Of a stretch of 64,000 bases of DNA, positions 23,560 through 34,611 are shown piece after piece. Numbering within the stretch: position 1 is the stretch's first letter; every line of letters begins with the position of its first letter. The DNA is taken from contig NC_046677.1 in NCBI RefSeq assembly GCF_003369915.1, positions 27,422,913 through 27,486,912 of the forward strand. Reading direction: 5' to 3'. The position numbers were made by a program, and so were the translations under genes. Origin of the DNA: Drosophila miranda (lineage: Eukaryota > Arthropoda > Insecta > Diptera > Drosophilidae). A model generated the notes under the pieces. It had not been told where the DNA came from, made no database searches, and saw only the letters and a program-made list of their open reading frames with translations.

Positions 23560-24355
23560 GAACGCTTCGATTTAAACTGTACACACACACACACCTTCAA
23601 CTCGATCTGTTACCCGCCACTGTTTCTCGGAATCTCGATTCTTGGATGGACTCTCTTGTTCCCATGAAGCAATATCCATTTCATTCGTACCTTCAGAGAT
23701 GACCAAGAGATTGAGATAGATCCACCCGCCCGCGCCCCCTCCCCTATGCTTTTGTCCCATCTCTTTCGTACGCTTAGTCCCGAGTCACATAAACGACAAG
23801 CTGCGCTCCCCCGTCGACGCTTCTGGGTGTGACACCTTTTGTTGCGGCGTTCGCGCGGGGAGAGCGCTCTCTGCTCGTTTCTTTTTAATCTTAATTGTAA
23901 GCTCTATGTTTCTAAGATTATCACTTTTATACAGAAATCGTTTAGTATAACTTATGCATTTTGTTATTGTATCGATCGATCGATGAACGGATGTGCGATG
24001 ATGAGAGACGACGGTCCTTAACGATCCCTCCCCTCCCCAATTCTACCACTTCTACAGTCTCTCCTCCTAACTTCATGCTGCCCTTTTACACTTAAGACCT
24101 AATCATACGAGTACGAGTATTTCCCCCGCCCCACACCCAACATGTAGTTACTCATCCGATCGGATGGATGGCTGAACAGACAAGACAGGTGATGGAGAGA
24201 TCTGACCGATTCACGCATACATTCAGAACAGTGTAACTGCATCCCAAACCCCCCGTAGCCTGTAAGCACGAACGTAAGCCTAAGATTTATAAAGAAGATT
24301 GGCGAAAAACAAAAGATTCATTAAAGCTAAAGCTATATTTAACATTTATCTTAGA
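23560..24355. other. Convergent 3' spacer, ebi and RNase H2A
   Basis: Gene-free. It probably holds alternative ebi 3'UTR sequence and the 3'UTR of the minus-strand RNase H2A gene. Contains a GATC run (ATCGATCGATCGATG) near 23971-23984. No RNA gene or coding ORF seen. Confidence 0.5.
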
Positions 24356-25378
24356 CTAAAATTCAAAAACATTTGACAAGTGACGTTGCTTGAAGAAGCG
24401 GCATTCCTCGCGTATGACCTCTCCGTCTTTATTGGTGCCTTTAAAGAACTTTGTGAGCTTGGTGCCCGCGTACTTGGGCTTCTCCGAGTCGGGCTCATCG
24501 AACTCCATGTCGTAGGCCTTGTTCGCCAGAGCATTCTCCGCCGTCGACCAGCTAAAGCGCACCAGCCGGGGGAAGCCAAACACCAGATCAATGTGTTCGG
24601 TGAGAAACCGTTTCGTGACCGGATCCCCGGGATAGCCGCTGCCAAAGGCATTGTCCTTGATGACCAGACCCTCTGGGAACCGCCACACCTTGAGGGCGTG
24701 ATCGCGGGTAACTTTGGCACAGATACTGGCCGCCGAGACAATGGGATAGGTGGAATCAGCCTTCTTGGCCACAGTGATCTTGAAGTTGGGGAAGCGTCGC
24801 AACAGCTTTTCCTGGTACTTCTCCGGCGGTCCGACCGTATCCACATAGACCTCGGCTATGTTCACGCCCGCATCGATGGCCTGCTGGATCAGACCCATGG
24901 CCGATTCCATGGACACCTCGTTTAGTGAGCACTTGGCTCGCCGGTACATGCTCGTGCTGATGACGTTGGGCGAGATGATCTCTACGGCCCAGCCCACGCA
25001 GCTGTTAGCATACTCCAGCGTGTTCAGCTCATTGAAGATCACGTCCCGCTTCTCCTCCGTCAGTTGTTTGGAGTCCGCACATCCGAGATCAATCAGCGCC
25101 TGCTTGCTCTCCAGCGGGCAGTAGGAGATGCCGTAGACCATGGGACCCAGCACGGGTCCTCTGCCCGCCTCGTCGACGCCCAGCATGCAGGGCTTATCCT
25201 TGCACACGGCCGGCACATCGCTGAGGTACACCGTATTCTGGCTGTTCTCCCGCGATGCGATGAAGGGACCCAGAGACTTTAACGAAGTGATTTTGCCTAT
25301 GTCCTTCTTGTCCTCATCATCGCATGGATCGCCTTCGGCTATAGTTTTATTTTCCTCCTTGATTTTTATATCTTCCAT
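24356..25378 (-). CDS. RNASEH2A: Ribonuclease H2 catalytic subunit A
   Basis: An intronless 340-aa type 2 RNase H. It cleaves the RNA strand of RNA-DNA hybrids and nicks at single ribonucleotides embedded in DNA, as the catalytic part of the RNase H2 A-B-C complex in the nucleus. The signature [14 protein letters not shown] gives the first metal ligands (Asp69, Glu70). [10 protein letters not shown] (Asp180) and [21 protein letters not shown] (Asp208) supply the other two, with spacing matching human D34/E35/D141/D169 offset by 39 residues in the latter two. The first ~60 residues, rich in Asp/Glu/Lys, form an N-terminal extension beyond the human protein. It is divergently paired with RpLP1, the two ATGs being 480 bp apart. 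Confidence 0.95.
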   Translation of the reverse strand: MEDIKIKEENKTIAEGDPCDDEDKKDIGKITSLKSLGPFIASRENSQNTVYLSDVPAVCKDKPCMLGVDEAGRGPVLGPMVYGISYCPLESKQALIDLGCADSKQLTEEKRDVIFNELNTLEYANSCVGWAVEIISPNVISTSMYRRAKCSLNEVSMESAMGLIQQAIDAGVNIAEVYVDTVGPPEKYQEKLLRRFPNFKITVAKKADSTYPIVSAASICAKVTRDHALKVWRFPEGLVIKDNAFGSGYPGDPVTKRFLTEHIDLVFGFPRLVRFSWSTAENALANKAYDMEFDEPDSEKPKYAGTKLTKFFKGTNKDGEVIREECRFFKQRHLSNVFEF

Positions 25379-25692
25379 TCTACGCGCCTTTTTGTTTTTT
25401 TTTTCGGTCTAGTGTTGTAAATAATGTTGTTTAATTTTGGACAACGATAAATTCATATCACACAATAATACCGATATTTGTTTTGCAACCAAAACTGTGC
25501 ATCGATAAGTACAATAAAAGGTAGCGAGTAAACAATAACGACGTGAAACAACAGAAAAATAGTGTCAGCTGGTAAATGGTAGGGTTATATAAAGAGGTAA
25601 AGATGTATCAATATTCTTCCAAAAATATCCATATTAATATTTTCGCTAGTCCAAAAAATATCACCTACGAATATATTGTCAAAAAATATTTA

Positions 25693-25700
25693 TATCGATA
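25693..25700. promoter_or_regulatory. RpLP1: DRE element upstream of RpLP1
   Basis: TATCGATA, the exact DNA replication-related element bound by DREF, 44-51 bp before the proposed TCT start site. A variant CATCGATA at 25500-25507 lies on the RNase H2A side of the same divergent promoter. Confidence 0.6.
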
Positions 25701-25741
25701 TATTTATTTATAAATATATCTTCTTTACATCCCTTCTTCGT

Positions 25742-25749
25742 CTCTTTCC
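25742..25749 (+). promoter_or_regulatory. RpLP1: TCT initiator of RpLP1
   Basis: CTCTTTCC fits the TCT initiator (YYCTTTYY) used by fly ribosomal protein genes, with the C+1 predicted at 25744. This would give a 5'UTR of about 117 nt beginning with a pyrimidine tract, as expected for a growth-regulated translation-machinery mRNA. Confidence 0.6.
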
Positions 25750-25860
25750 GGTCTAGGATTTTGCCCAGCGTGCTTGTTCTCAATCGAGCTAAGGCCATTT
25801 ATTAAAAACAAATTAGTTTTTGGCAACTTGCACAATCATTAATTAATCATCAAATTCGCA

Positions 25861-26349
25861 ATGTCGACAAAAGCTGAGCTCGCCTGCGTTTACGCTTCCC
25901 TCATCCTGGTTGATGACGATGTTGCCGTCACCGTAAGTTCAATCAGTTCACTGTCAATGGAAAACAAATCTTTTTCAATTGTCGCCATCCCAGTGGATTT
26001 TTGATAGTTTTGTTCATCCTGTGATGCATTGTGCTGTTCCACACGCCATACTAATAATATTGTTGTATATCTATGCCCGTAGGGTGAGAAAATCTCCACC
26101 ATCCTGAAGGCCGCCAACGTTGAGGTTGAGCCCTACTGGCCCGGTCTCTTCGCCAAGGCTCTGGAGGGCATCAACGTCAAGGACCTGATCACCAGCATCG
26201 GTTCCGGAGTTGGTGCTGCCCCAGCCGGTGGTGCTGCTGCCCCAGCTGCCGCTGATGCCCCAGCCGCCGAGTCCAAGAAGGAGGAGAAGAAGAAGGAGGA
26301 AGAGTCCGATGTGTCCGACGACGACATGGGATTCGGTCTGTTCGATTAA
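25861..26349 (+). CDS. RpLP1: 60S acidic ribosomal protein P1
   Basis: Two exons, 25861-25932 and 26083-26349, give 112 aa, the exact size of fly RpLP1. P1 dimerises with P2 and binds P0 to form the lateral ribosomal stalk that recruits translation GTPases. The N-terminal helical dimerisation domain ([24 protein letters not shown], then [27 protein letters not shown]) is followed by an Ala/Pro/Gly hinge, a charged EEKKKEEE stretch and the invariant tail [11 protein letters not shown]. The single 150-bp intron shows no convincing snoRNA. Promoter elements are listed separately. Confidence 0.98.
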
Positions 26350-26512
26350 GCATCCATCTGCTTATGAACCACATCCATACCGACATAACATCCGCCGTGT
26401 TTGTGCTTTTTATCCTATGAAGTGATGTTTTGTTTCCGACTTTCGTACACGTTTTAATGTACAAAATCGACGAAATATAAACGTTTGCGAAAAGTGATTC
26501 TGGTCTATGACG

Positions 26513-26518
26513 TTTATT
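26513..26518 (-). terminator. PSMG3-like gene polyadenylation signal
   Basis: AATAAA on the minus strand 27 nt beyond the stop at 26545. The RpLP1 3' end (AATATAAA near 26474) converges from the other side. Confidence 0.45.
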
Positions 26519-26544
26519 AAGCTGTAGTAATGTATATTTGTAAG

Positions 26545-26988
26545 CTAAAGGACAACCTCGTCCAGCACTTTGGCGAGGGCGTGCAGAAGGGGGGTATCGA
26601 TCACCTTCAGGCCCAGGCAAATAACGAAGTCCATTTGCGATTCCCAAAGCCTGGTGTTATTGACCAAAAATTGTATGGCACAATCGGTGTCGGCCGTGTC
26701 TACTCCAAGACAGCTTTTGATGGTTATCGGCACCGAGATGTGGAAGTCCGGATTTTTCACGGGCTTGAGCATTGCGGGATTGTTGCTAATATCGAAGCTC
26801 ACATTGTAGATCCCGGCAATCTTGCCCAGCTGCGTGATGACCAGCAGCCGCTTGCGTCCAAAGCGATGGTAGACGATTTCCGTAGGTATGCCATTCACAG
26901 GCACTGAAAACTGCTTCTCAAAGCCTATTTCTGTGGCTTCCTTTTGGGCATCTTGTGGTGGTTTCGGTTTCGAGCAAATTTCATCCAT
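26545..26988 (-). CDS. PSMG3: Probable proteasome assembly chaperone 3 (PSMG3/PAC3-like)
   Basis: A single-exon 147-aa protein. The segment from about residue 25 (FSVPVNGIPTEIVYHRFG, then KRLLVITQLGKIAGIYNVSF) parallels the N-terminal beta strands of human PSMG3, which read as a target-recognition sequence followed by LVLVTQFGKMGTL. The C-terminus (LGLKVIDTPLLHALAKVLDEVVL) aligns with the long C-terminal helix of that family. PAC3-PAC4 dimers act early in 20S proteasome alpha-ring assembly in the cytosol. Identification is from remembered similarity and is moderate. It is flanked by RpLP1 and ARL16, and has a Motif 1 promoter element at 27065-27074. Confidence 0.65.
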   Translation of the reverse strand: MDEICSKPKPPQDAQKEATEIGFEKQFSVPVNGIPTEIVYHRFGRKRLLVITQLGKIAGIYNVSFDISNNPAMLKPVKNPDFHISVPITIKSCLGVDTADTDCAIQFLVNNTRLWESQMDFVICLGLKVIDTPLLHALAKVLDEVVL

Positions 26989-27064
26989 GATTTTTGAACG
27001 AAAAATATAAATTTTGTTTACGATGAGACAGCAGACAGTAAGACCAGTGTTCTGAGATGTACAA

Positions 27065-27074
27065 AGTGTGACCG
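27065..27074 (-). promoter_or_regulatory. Core promoter Motif 1
   Basis: On the minus strand CGGTCACACT, close to the Drosophila Motif 1 consensus (YGGTCACACTR) typical of TATA-less housekeeping promoters. It lies about 80 bp upstream of the PSMG3-like ATG in the right orientation. Confidence 0.55.
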
Positions 27075-27484
27075 CGGATCAATCAGAAATATACCAAAAT
27101 ATACCGTCTCATTTAAAAAATATACCGACGAATTCAAGTTATATTTGACATGTTCCTCAATTTTGATATTCCGTGGAATATTACTAGCTATATAGAACAT
27201 TTAGCCATGCCCACATATTTTTATCGGATTAGTGAATCAATTTTCTACAAGATTAACTTCTTTTAAGTACTCCCATTTATTGTATTCTGACTGAAACAAG
27301 GTTTAAACAATTATTAACTGCGGGCTACAGTTCGTATAGCTTTTAACAGACAGCTGTGTTAGTTTAAAATGTGTACGACAGAGGACGCAAGAAGAATCGA
27401 CTGTTATCGTTTGTTATCGCGTTTGAATTTTGGTCCGGTTACCAAGGCAAACTATGTTTGATCAATAAAAGAACGAAAGGAAAA
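27075..27484. other. Intergenic: PSMG3-like and ARL16-like divergent promoters
   Basis: AT-rich spacer between two divergent genes. No ORF of note. The X-box-like site at 27438-27451 is listed separately. Confidence 0.5.
27438..27451 (+). promoter_or_regulatory. ARL16: X-box-like (RFX) site before ARL16
   Basis: GTTACCAAGGCAAA matches RYYNYY-N2-RRNRRY at 11 of 12 positions. RFX X-boxes mark ciliary genes in flies and worms. The site is 34-47 bp upstream of the ATG. Confidence 0.4.
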
Positions 27485-28066
27485 ATGTCCTGCATTTGTC
27501 TGGGTCCCAAGCGTTCGGGTAAGACCCACTTGCTGAAGGCTCTCCAGGAGCCGGACTCCATAGACGAGACGAGCTACTCCATGCCCACCATAGGAACGGG
27601 AATCTACCGCATCCACTTTCCCACCAAGTCGCCGAACAGCGACAAGCCCAAGCCCCCGCCAGCGGATGGAACCACCCAGGCACACCACCACGGCGGGAAG
27701 AAGCATCTGCCCAAGTCCATCCAGATCCTGGAGATCGGCGGCAGCATGGCTCCACTGTGGCGGCAGTACTTTGAGGATGTGAAGAAGCTCATCTATGTGG
27801 TCGACACTTCCAATCTCTGCCAGATTTCGGCCGCTGGCGTGCTCTTCTACTCCATCCTCACGGAGCCCCGACTGCAGAAAGTCAAGATCCTGCTAGTGCT
27901 GGCAAAGATGGACTATTCTTATCGGCAGATGCGCAATGAAGCTCTTCTCATGCTGCAGATGTCCAAGCTGCAGAAGCAGATCCGCCAACAGGTGACCATT
28001 GTGGAGGCCAGTGCGGTGACCAAAGTGGGTCTTGATCCCATCTACGAGTGGCTTCAGTGGCCATAG
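27485..28066 (+). CDS. ARL16: ARL16-like small GTPase
   Basis: A 193-aa intronless protein. The ATG at 27485 was chosen because it starts MSCICLGPKRSGKT, placing the P-loop (GxxxxGKT) at residues 7-14 as in ARL16. The frame is open upstream, but only with poor-quality residues. The switch II region reads ILEIGGSMAPLWRQYF, lacking the canonical WDxGGQ. The base-recognition motif is AKMD rather than NKxD. Both deviations recall human ARL16 (ELGG, NKID). A Pro/His-rich insert (residues about 55-75) separates the G1 and G3 regions. ARL16 is a divergent ARF-like protein linked to cilia and IFT export in mammals. It converges with BBS8, another ciliary gene. AATAAA lies at 28080-28085. Confidence 0.85.
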   Translation: MSCICLGPKRSGKTHLLKALQEPDSIDETSYSMPTIGTGIYRIHFPTKSPNSDKPKPPPADGTTQAHHHGGKKHLPKSIQILEIGGSMAPLWRQYFEDVKKLIYVVDTSNLCQISAAGVLFYSILTEPRLQKVKILLVLAKMDYSYRQMRNEALLMLQMSKLQKQIRQQVTIVEASAVTKVGLDPIYEWLQWP

Positions 28067-28079
28067 AAGACGACTGTTG

Positions 28080-28085
28080 AATAAA
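28080..28085 (+). terminator. ARL16: ARL16 polyadenylation signal
   Basis: AATAAA 14 nt after the stop codon. The BBS8 transcript approaches from the right with a minus-strand ATTAAA at 28158-28153, so the two 3'UTRs lie within about 100 bp of each other. Confidence 0.55.
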
Positions 28086-28251
28086 ATGTGGATATTTTAT
28101 AAAAGCACTGCCATTAGTTTTGTAATTGCTCTTGGAATAAATACTTATGCGATTTAATTCTGAAACTCCATTGCATATACTCAAATCTTAATGCCGAGGC
28201 ACGTCTACCGCGTACAATAAAAGTATAACATGATGCTAACAATTGATCCAA

Positions 28252-30061
28252 CTACAGTTTGTAATGCAGATCCATAAATTGCAGATTGCTTGTCACCTCC
28301 TCAGCATCGGGCATCATATCTTTGGCGGCATTCAGATAGGATTTGGCAGCCAAAACGTCTCCGCCCTGGGCTGCCAGGACGGCCAGATTGTTGAGGGCCG
28401 CTCCATTGCGGGCATCCGAGGTGAGACAGAGCTGGAGGCAGCGACGGGCCAGATTGAAGTCCCCCGAGGTCTAAATCAGGTTTAAAGATAAATTTGATTG
28501 ATGATTGGATAATTCTTCCAAAGGACCGGACTCACCACCGCCACAAAGCTCAGGTTGTACCAGACATCGGCTTTCTGCTCTGGTTGGGTGGCCATGGCCA
28601 GGGAGCGCTGAAAGCAGGGCAGGACCAGGTCGATCTGTCCGCCGTAGAGACAGCACAGGGCTATGTTGCAGTAGAGCTCCGCGGAGTGGGCGCCCAGCGA
28701 GAGGATGCGGCGATAGTACATGAGCGCCATCTCCGGGTTGTTGTCGTAGAAGTAGCCCACGGCAATGCTGGCCAGGGCCTCAACATTGATGGGCTGCAGT
28801 CGGGACACCAGTCGATACAGTTGCAGCGAGTCCTCCTGCCGCTGCATGGCCTGGTGGATGCGCGCCTGCTCCAGACGGTAGGTGACATCGAAGGGGCGCA
28901 GATCCACCACTTCCCCAATCAGGACCAAAGCCCGTTCTGGCTGCTTGAGCCGCTGATAGAGTCGCGACAGTAGCAGATACGTGTCCGGATGAGGAAAGGC
29001 GGCCAGGGATTGCTGCAGGCAGGGCTCCGCCCGACGGGGATAGTGGAGGGCCAGGAGACAGCGGCCCATCTGCTGCTGCCACCACCAGTCTATACGGGTG
29101 GCCTCCGATCCGGAGGCACTGGGTCGCTGGCGCTGCACCTCGAGCACCGCCTGGCAGAGGGAGTGCGCCTTCTGCACGTCCGCCTCGTGGTAGAAAAGGA
29201 ACTGGAACAGAGCCTTCACTAGAGTCTCCCGCTCCGCATAGATAGTGGGATTGAGACGGGAGGCCTGGTAAAGCTTCGAGGTGGCGTCGCCCACATTAAA
29301 GGCCGCCGCAGATGTAGCCCTCACCCTCGAGGCTGTACCACAGCGAGACGCGGGCCTGGCCCCCAGCGAGGATCCTGGACGGCTGAGACTCGTACCAGGA
29401 CGCGCCACAGCCGCCGATCCCGGCCTGGAGCTGTTCAGACGCCCATCGCTGGAGTGAGCCAAGCCGGCTCCTCGACTGCTGCGCTGCGTCTGGCGCTGGC
29501 TGGTGCTTGGTCGCGGCTGGAATGCGGTCTTGATGCTGCTGCCGGGTCGGGCGGCCGTGGCAATTCTCTCGAACTCCATCTCCTCGTGGGCTGCGGCATG
29601 AAAGTTAAGTTAGGATCGTATGGGATGGGAGTGGGATTAGTCGCCTACTCACCCTCTTCCTCGCCGGCATCATCCACCTCGAGGTCGTCCAGGTAGACGC
29701 GCTGCGTCAGGGCACGCATCTTTAATTGCCAAACGCCCTCCATCAGCCAAGTGGGCATCATGATGGATGCGACGGCGGCGGCCTTCTGCTGCGTATGTGG
29801 CTGCTGCTGCGCATGCCTGGGGCCAATACGTTGCAAATTGCTACCGAATCTGCGGCTGTTGCTGTTGCTGTTGCCTTCGAGCTCCGCCTGCTGCTGCTGC
29901 TGCTGGTGCTCCTCCTGCTCCCCCTCTTTGGTGGCAAACATTTGGACATTGTTGTCGTGACCGGCCTGCAACAGGGCGTTGCACAGCTCCGCACACTGCT
30001 CGTAGGAGCGACGGCGGTAGAGGGACACGGCCCTGAAGTAGTCCAGCTCCAGTGTCGCCAT
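28252..30061 (-). CDS. BBS8: BBSome subunit BBS8 (TTC8)
   Basis: Exons 30061-29653, 29590-28536 and 28470-28252 give 560 aa. The last exon (72 codons, start TSGDFNLARRCLQLC) is found by splice phase. The N-terminus (MATLELDYFRAVSLYRRRSYEQCAELCNALL) and the motif MPTWLMEGVWQLKMRALTQRVYLDD are TTC8 landmarks. A poly-Gln stretch and an Arg/Pro/Gly/Ser-rich segment (SRPGSAAVARPGTSLSRPGSS) form disordered linkers. From about residue 250 on, TPR helical repeats continue to the end. BBS8 belongs to the BBSome coat that moves membrane proteins in cilia; in flies it is expressed in ciliated sensory neurons and is a classic RFX target. An X-box-like site lies 505 bp upstream. Confidence 0.93.
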
Positions 30062-30565
30062 CGGGGGGCCTCCCTCTGGTTCTAAAGATGGAGATGGCTG
30101 CTCTTCCTGTTCTGTTCGGCTCTGTCTGGTGGCGACTTCAAGTGTCTGAATTCCTCGATCTTTTTATATAGATTTTTCTTTTTTTTGGGTTCTCTGCTGT
30201 GCGTCTTGGCCTGGCTCTGTGGAATTTCAAAACCGGATGCGTGTCATTCCTCTGCCCTCGGGGCACCGCCTCATATCCCCCCCCCCCCCCCCTCCCCACT
30301 CTCCCTCGAGTTCCAGCAAGAATGCTGTTGCCGCTTCCTGCGGTTACCCTTACCTTCTGTTTCGGTTAGAGGTCCGCTGCTGCTGCTTCTGCTTCTGATG
30401 ATGCTGCTGGCATTTGTTTTAGTTCTTCTTGAATGCCATCTAATTTTTCTATGCCCATAATTTGTGCCTCTCCTGGGCTCCTTCTTTGGTAAGATTTAAT
30501 TTGTGGATTCCTCCGAGTACATACCTACATATATGCTATGCGAAATGGAAAGGAAAGGGTCTTCC

Positions 30566-30579
30566 GGTGCCATGGAAAC
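30566..30579. promoter_or_regulatory. BBS8: X-box-like (RFX) site upstream of BBS8
   Basis: GGTGCCATGGAAAC, an imperfect palindrome matching the X-box consensus RYYNYY-N2-RRNRRY at 11 of 12 positions, 505 bp upstream of the BBS8 ATG. Confidence 0.35.
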
Positions 30580-33500
30580 CGATGGCTAACCAAAACACAA
30601 ATTGCTTTGGCTCTGCGCTTGCCCCCTGGGGAAAGAGGAAAGACACCTCTGAAAAATGTTACCCCAAAAGAGTATTCCGACTAGAGCTTGTGGAATTTCT
30701 TCACAGAAATTCATAGAAATTATATATAATTAAAGCCACCATCAAAAAAAACCTCTTTGGATAGTATTTAGTATTAATATTTGTTATTTATTTGTTTCTT
30801 CATTAATCGACTTCGGCTTTTCCGGCTTTCAGCTTCTGGATTTTTTCTATGAAAACTATGAAGCAAATGATTCTTTGGTTTTCTTCTGTTTTATATAAAT
30901 TGTTCTTATAGGATTCCATGAACTACTGAGCTATGATCTTGAGCAGTCGATGAATTGCCAAAAAGTAGATGGTATTCTGTGTCTTTTGGCTATTTTCCGG
31001 TCTTTGTAGATAAGTTGAAGGTTAACCAATTCATAAAAAAAAATAATTGCTCAATGAAACACACCCCAATCCGCCTAATCCACGAACCATTACCACCATG
31101 AACCCCTCACCCACAATAATTAGCAGCATCAGCAGCAAAATCCACAACGCGAAATCCATAGAAAATATTGTGCAAAAGTCCAGCCAGATGGAGAGACTTC
31201 ATATAGATGGGAGGTTGTCAGGTGTTCGGGTCAGTAAATCTGCTGATGCTGATGTTGATGTTGTTTTTGATGATGCAGCTTCTGGTTAGGAGTGGAGCAA
31301 CCATAGCTCCGTCCCCCCTCTCTCCACTGTGTTTGAGTCGAACAAATGATAAGCGCCAAATATTTGTTGATAAATGTTTGAAAATTAAATGAGCGGCAAC
31401 AACAGCCACAAATGCCACAACAACAGCCATAGCCATAGCTATAGCCATAGCCAGAGCCACAGCCACAGTGAGACTTGATGTACGACGACGTTGAACTCAT
31501 GGCGATGGCATGCAAAAGTCAAATATTTATCAGTCTAGAAGGTGGGGGATATTCAGAGCCAGTTCCCTCGGAGGGGTTCTAGTTCTATCTGGGGGATTAC
31601 GGAGCGGATTGCTCCCACGGTTCAAGATGCTAATCGAATCGAAATTTGAATAAGTAATACTCTTGGATCTGAATTTACATTTGTGCCAAAACCCATACGT
31701 ACATACGTACACATGTATGGCTGTATCGCTCTATCTGTATCTTTGGCTGTGTGTATCTGTATCTGTGGGCTCTATCTTTATCTGTATCTTGTATTTGCTC
31801 GTTTCTGTTTTTCTGCGTTAGGCCCGTTTCCGTTTCGAGAGAGTTTTCGCTTTTTGGCATTGAATTTACTTTTGACTCTTGGGCTTATCAGCGGTCTCTG
31901 TCCCCGTCCCCGTCCCCGGTCCCGGGCCTGGGCCTGTGCCTTTGGGCCAAAATGCGTCAGCACTTGCCAGCGGGCACTTGTCGGTGTTTTTTTTTATCAC
32001 AGACATACCTCACTGCTGCCATGTCCCTGTCCCTTCTCTCCCCATCTTCAACGTGCCTCTCAATTGGAGTGACTAGTTAATCATCAGCGGATCCATGGCG
32101 TCCGGCAGGTGGCTACTGCCTCTGCCTCTCCTGCTGCTGCTGCTGCTGCCTCTACTTCTGCTGCCTCGAAAAGTGTCAAGATGATCTCGTAACGCGCCTC
32201 TCTCAATTAGCCGGCCACACCTGACAGCTGCAGATTGAGCTGTGCGTCGCGTCGAGCTTGCTTCGAGGTTGCTGGTGGGGGAAAGGTATTCCAGAGACTC
32301 ACCCTGGGAAATATGTATAGTACTTTTGCCACACGAACTGATTTCCACTAGAATGAAGTTTGTTCTGTAGAACTTTGGCTTCCCACTGCTTCCCATGTGA
32401 GATCAAAGATTCTAGCCGGCAAAACTTAGATATTATTCTCTTTTTGTTTGCGGATTGTGTAGAACAATATAGAATATAGAATATAAAATATATATACATA
32501 AATATTTGGAGGGAACAATTACTGTTAAGAGGAGGAAAATATTTTACTATATCATAGATATTTTGCTGAGATGACTTTGCATTGCTTTCGGGAAGATGTA
32601 GCTTAGCTTTCAGCTAAAGTTATGACATTATAAAAATTCATTAATTTATTCCTTGGTAATCTGTCATTTGCTATCTATCTACACATAATTTCCTATATGT
32701 ACGTATGTATCTAAGGGTCATCTTTGCAGAGAACAGAGAACATAGAGTTCTTCTGAGCGTTCATTTCACTTTGAAAGATGTTCAAACCAAGAACCCGTAT
32801 AATCTGTACATGTGTATGCTTATGGATTAAATATCATACAGAGATTAATAAAGATCATGAATTCTCATAGATTCTATTATTTAAATCATTACTATTAAGT
32901 CTTAAGATCTTGCAAAAACCTTTAGTTTATCGATGGGAACTCTTTAAGTCTTTAAATTTATTAAGCATTCAGCATAATTACCAGATCTCTTTTGGAGATT
33001 ATGATCTCCACGAGTTCTGCTATAAATTCTTTCTATAATAAAATCTTTAAATCTTTTGCAGAGCAGTATATTTTTAAGATATGTTGATTATCAGAACTTT
33101 CATAGAGAAATTTGTTTTCCTATTCCGCACTGTCAATACTCATATACGGGTATGTTTGTTTGAACAAGTGTTTTGCGGCTGTCTCTATTTCTGCCGCCAG
33201 AAACTGTGTTACCATAATAAGCATCACACCTACCCCCGCCCCTCCCCCTGCTCTGGTGGACCCATGGGAACCAAATACCTTAAGCACTTCCATACCATTG
33301 AGAGCCTAGGAATCGGTTTAAGAGGTGGAGGCTACGAGTACGATGTTATGTTATGTGTGGGGTTATGGGTAAACCGCAAAAGCAAAACGCAAAAATCATC
33401 CTCATCGTCATCCTCCTCTGACATGGAGATGCATTCGCTTGGTTTGGCTCAATCCACAGCCCTCCCCATTGCCTCCCCCTCTCAATCGCTGCTTGCCCTG

Positions 33501-34611
33501 ATCCTTCAGCCCCATATAAAAGCTCATTAAAAGCATAAAAAAAGAAGAGCAAAAGGCAGACGCAGTCGCAAGGCAGCTACTGTACGAACATTGGTTGATT
33601 TTTTTGATTTTTAGTTGCAGCCACAGGTCCCCCTGCCACTCCACTCCGCTTCTCTTCTTTTCTGCCTCCTGGAGGAGGTGCAAGAGCAGCTCTGGCCAAA
33701 AAGAAGCAAAGCACAAGAAAGGCCAAAACAGGTAACAGCAACAGAGCAACAGAGAAAAAGAGCAAAAGCAAAAGAGCAAAAGCAAGAGCAACAACATGGC
33801 ATAGACATCCGTTGAGGCTGCGCACGCGCGACTCTGCTGCGTCTTCCTCTGTTGCGTTTTTGGGGCCTTGGGAGCCTTGCCACAGCCTCGAATCTCGTGC
33901 CTCGTGTTGCTCCTCTTCTTTTGCTTCATTTTTTCTTCTTCTTGTTTTTGTGGCTGTTTGCCGGCATTTACAGGGTATGCGGGTAGTAATGGGCTCGTTC
34001 GGTAGAGATAGGAGATGGCTATAGCGTAACTTTAGACCGATGGGAGCCCCAAAACTATTACAGTTGTTTTCCGAGTCTCTCATGTTGAGATCTGATTGCT
34101 TTATAGGCTATAATTCTGGCGGATTTTCAAACCCTTTAACTTTTCTACACAAAAAGGCTTAAATTTCTGTATTTTCTCATTTAGGATCTGCCAAATACGA
34201 TCTATATGACCCTTTTAAAGAGTACTTCTTTGTCGATCACTCTCCTGCTTGTTGTTGTTGTTGCTGTTGATGATGATGATGACGATGCTAAAGATTGCAA
34301 TCACGTTGCGCACAGCGTACAGAATTTGTATCTGCAAGATACATCTGCCTTTGCGAAGAGCACTCCTGGCTCTCCCGTCGGGGGGCTCCCTGAATTTCAT
34401 TTCCCTGGAATTTATTTAGAACACATTGTTGGTGCTTGGTTCTTGTTGTTGTTGCTGTTGCATGTTGCTTGGGGGCTTATGCTGGAGTTGGGGCAGAGGC
34501 AGGCGCAGGAGCAGCATGCAACATTCCAAGGCCCAAAAAAGGCAAATCCCAAGCAGCAGCAGCAAAATCGATTGCCAGGCCTGAAATTTCATTGCAGTTT
34601 AGTCGATACCC

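Noticed and set aside
25933-26082. Possible snoRNA in the RpLP1 intron
   Set aside because: Ribosomal protein introns often host snoRNAs, but no proper C/D box pair or H/ACA motif spacing was found in these 150 bases.
33408-34083. Overlapping 60-170 codon ORFs upstream of ex
   Set aside because: Translations of AAG/CAA and CTT/TGC simple sequence on both strands; no start context or domain.
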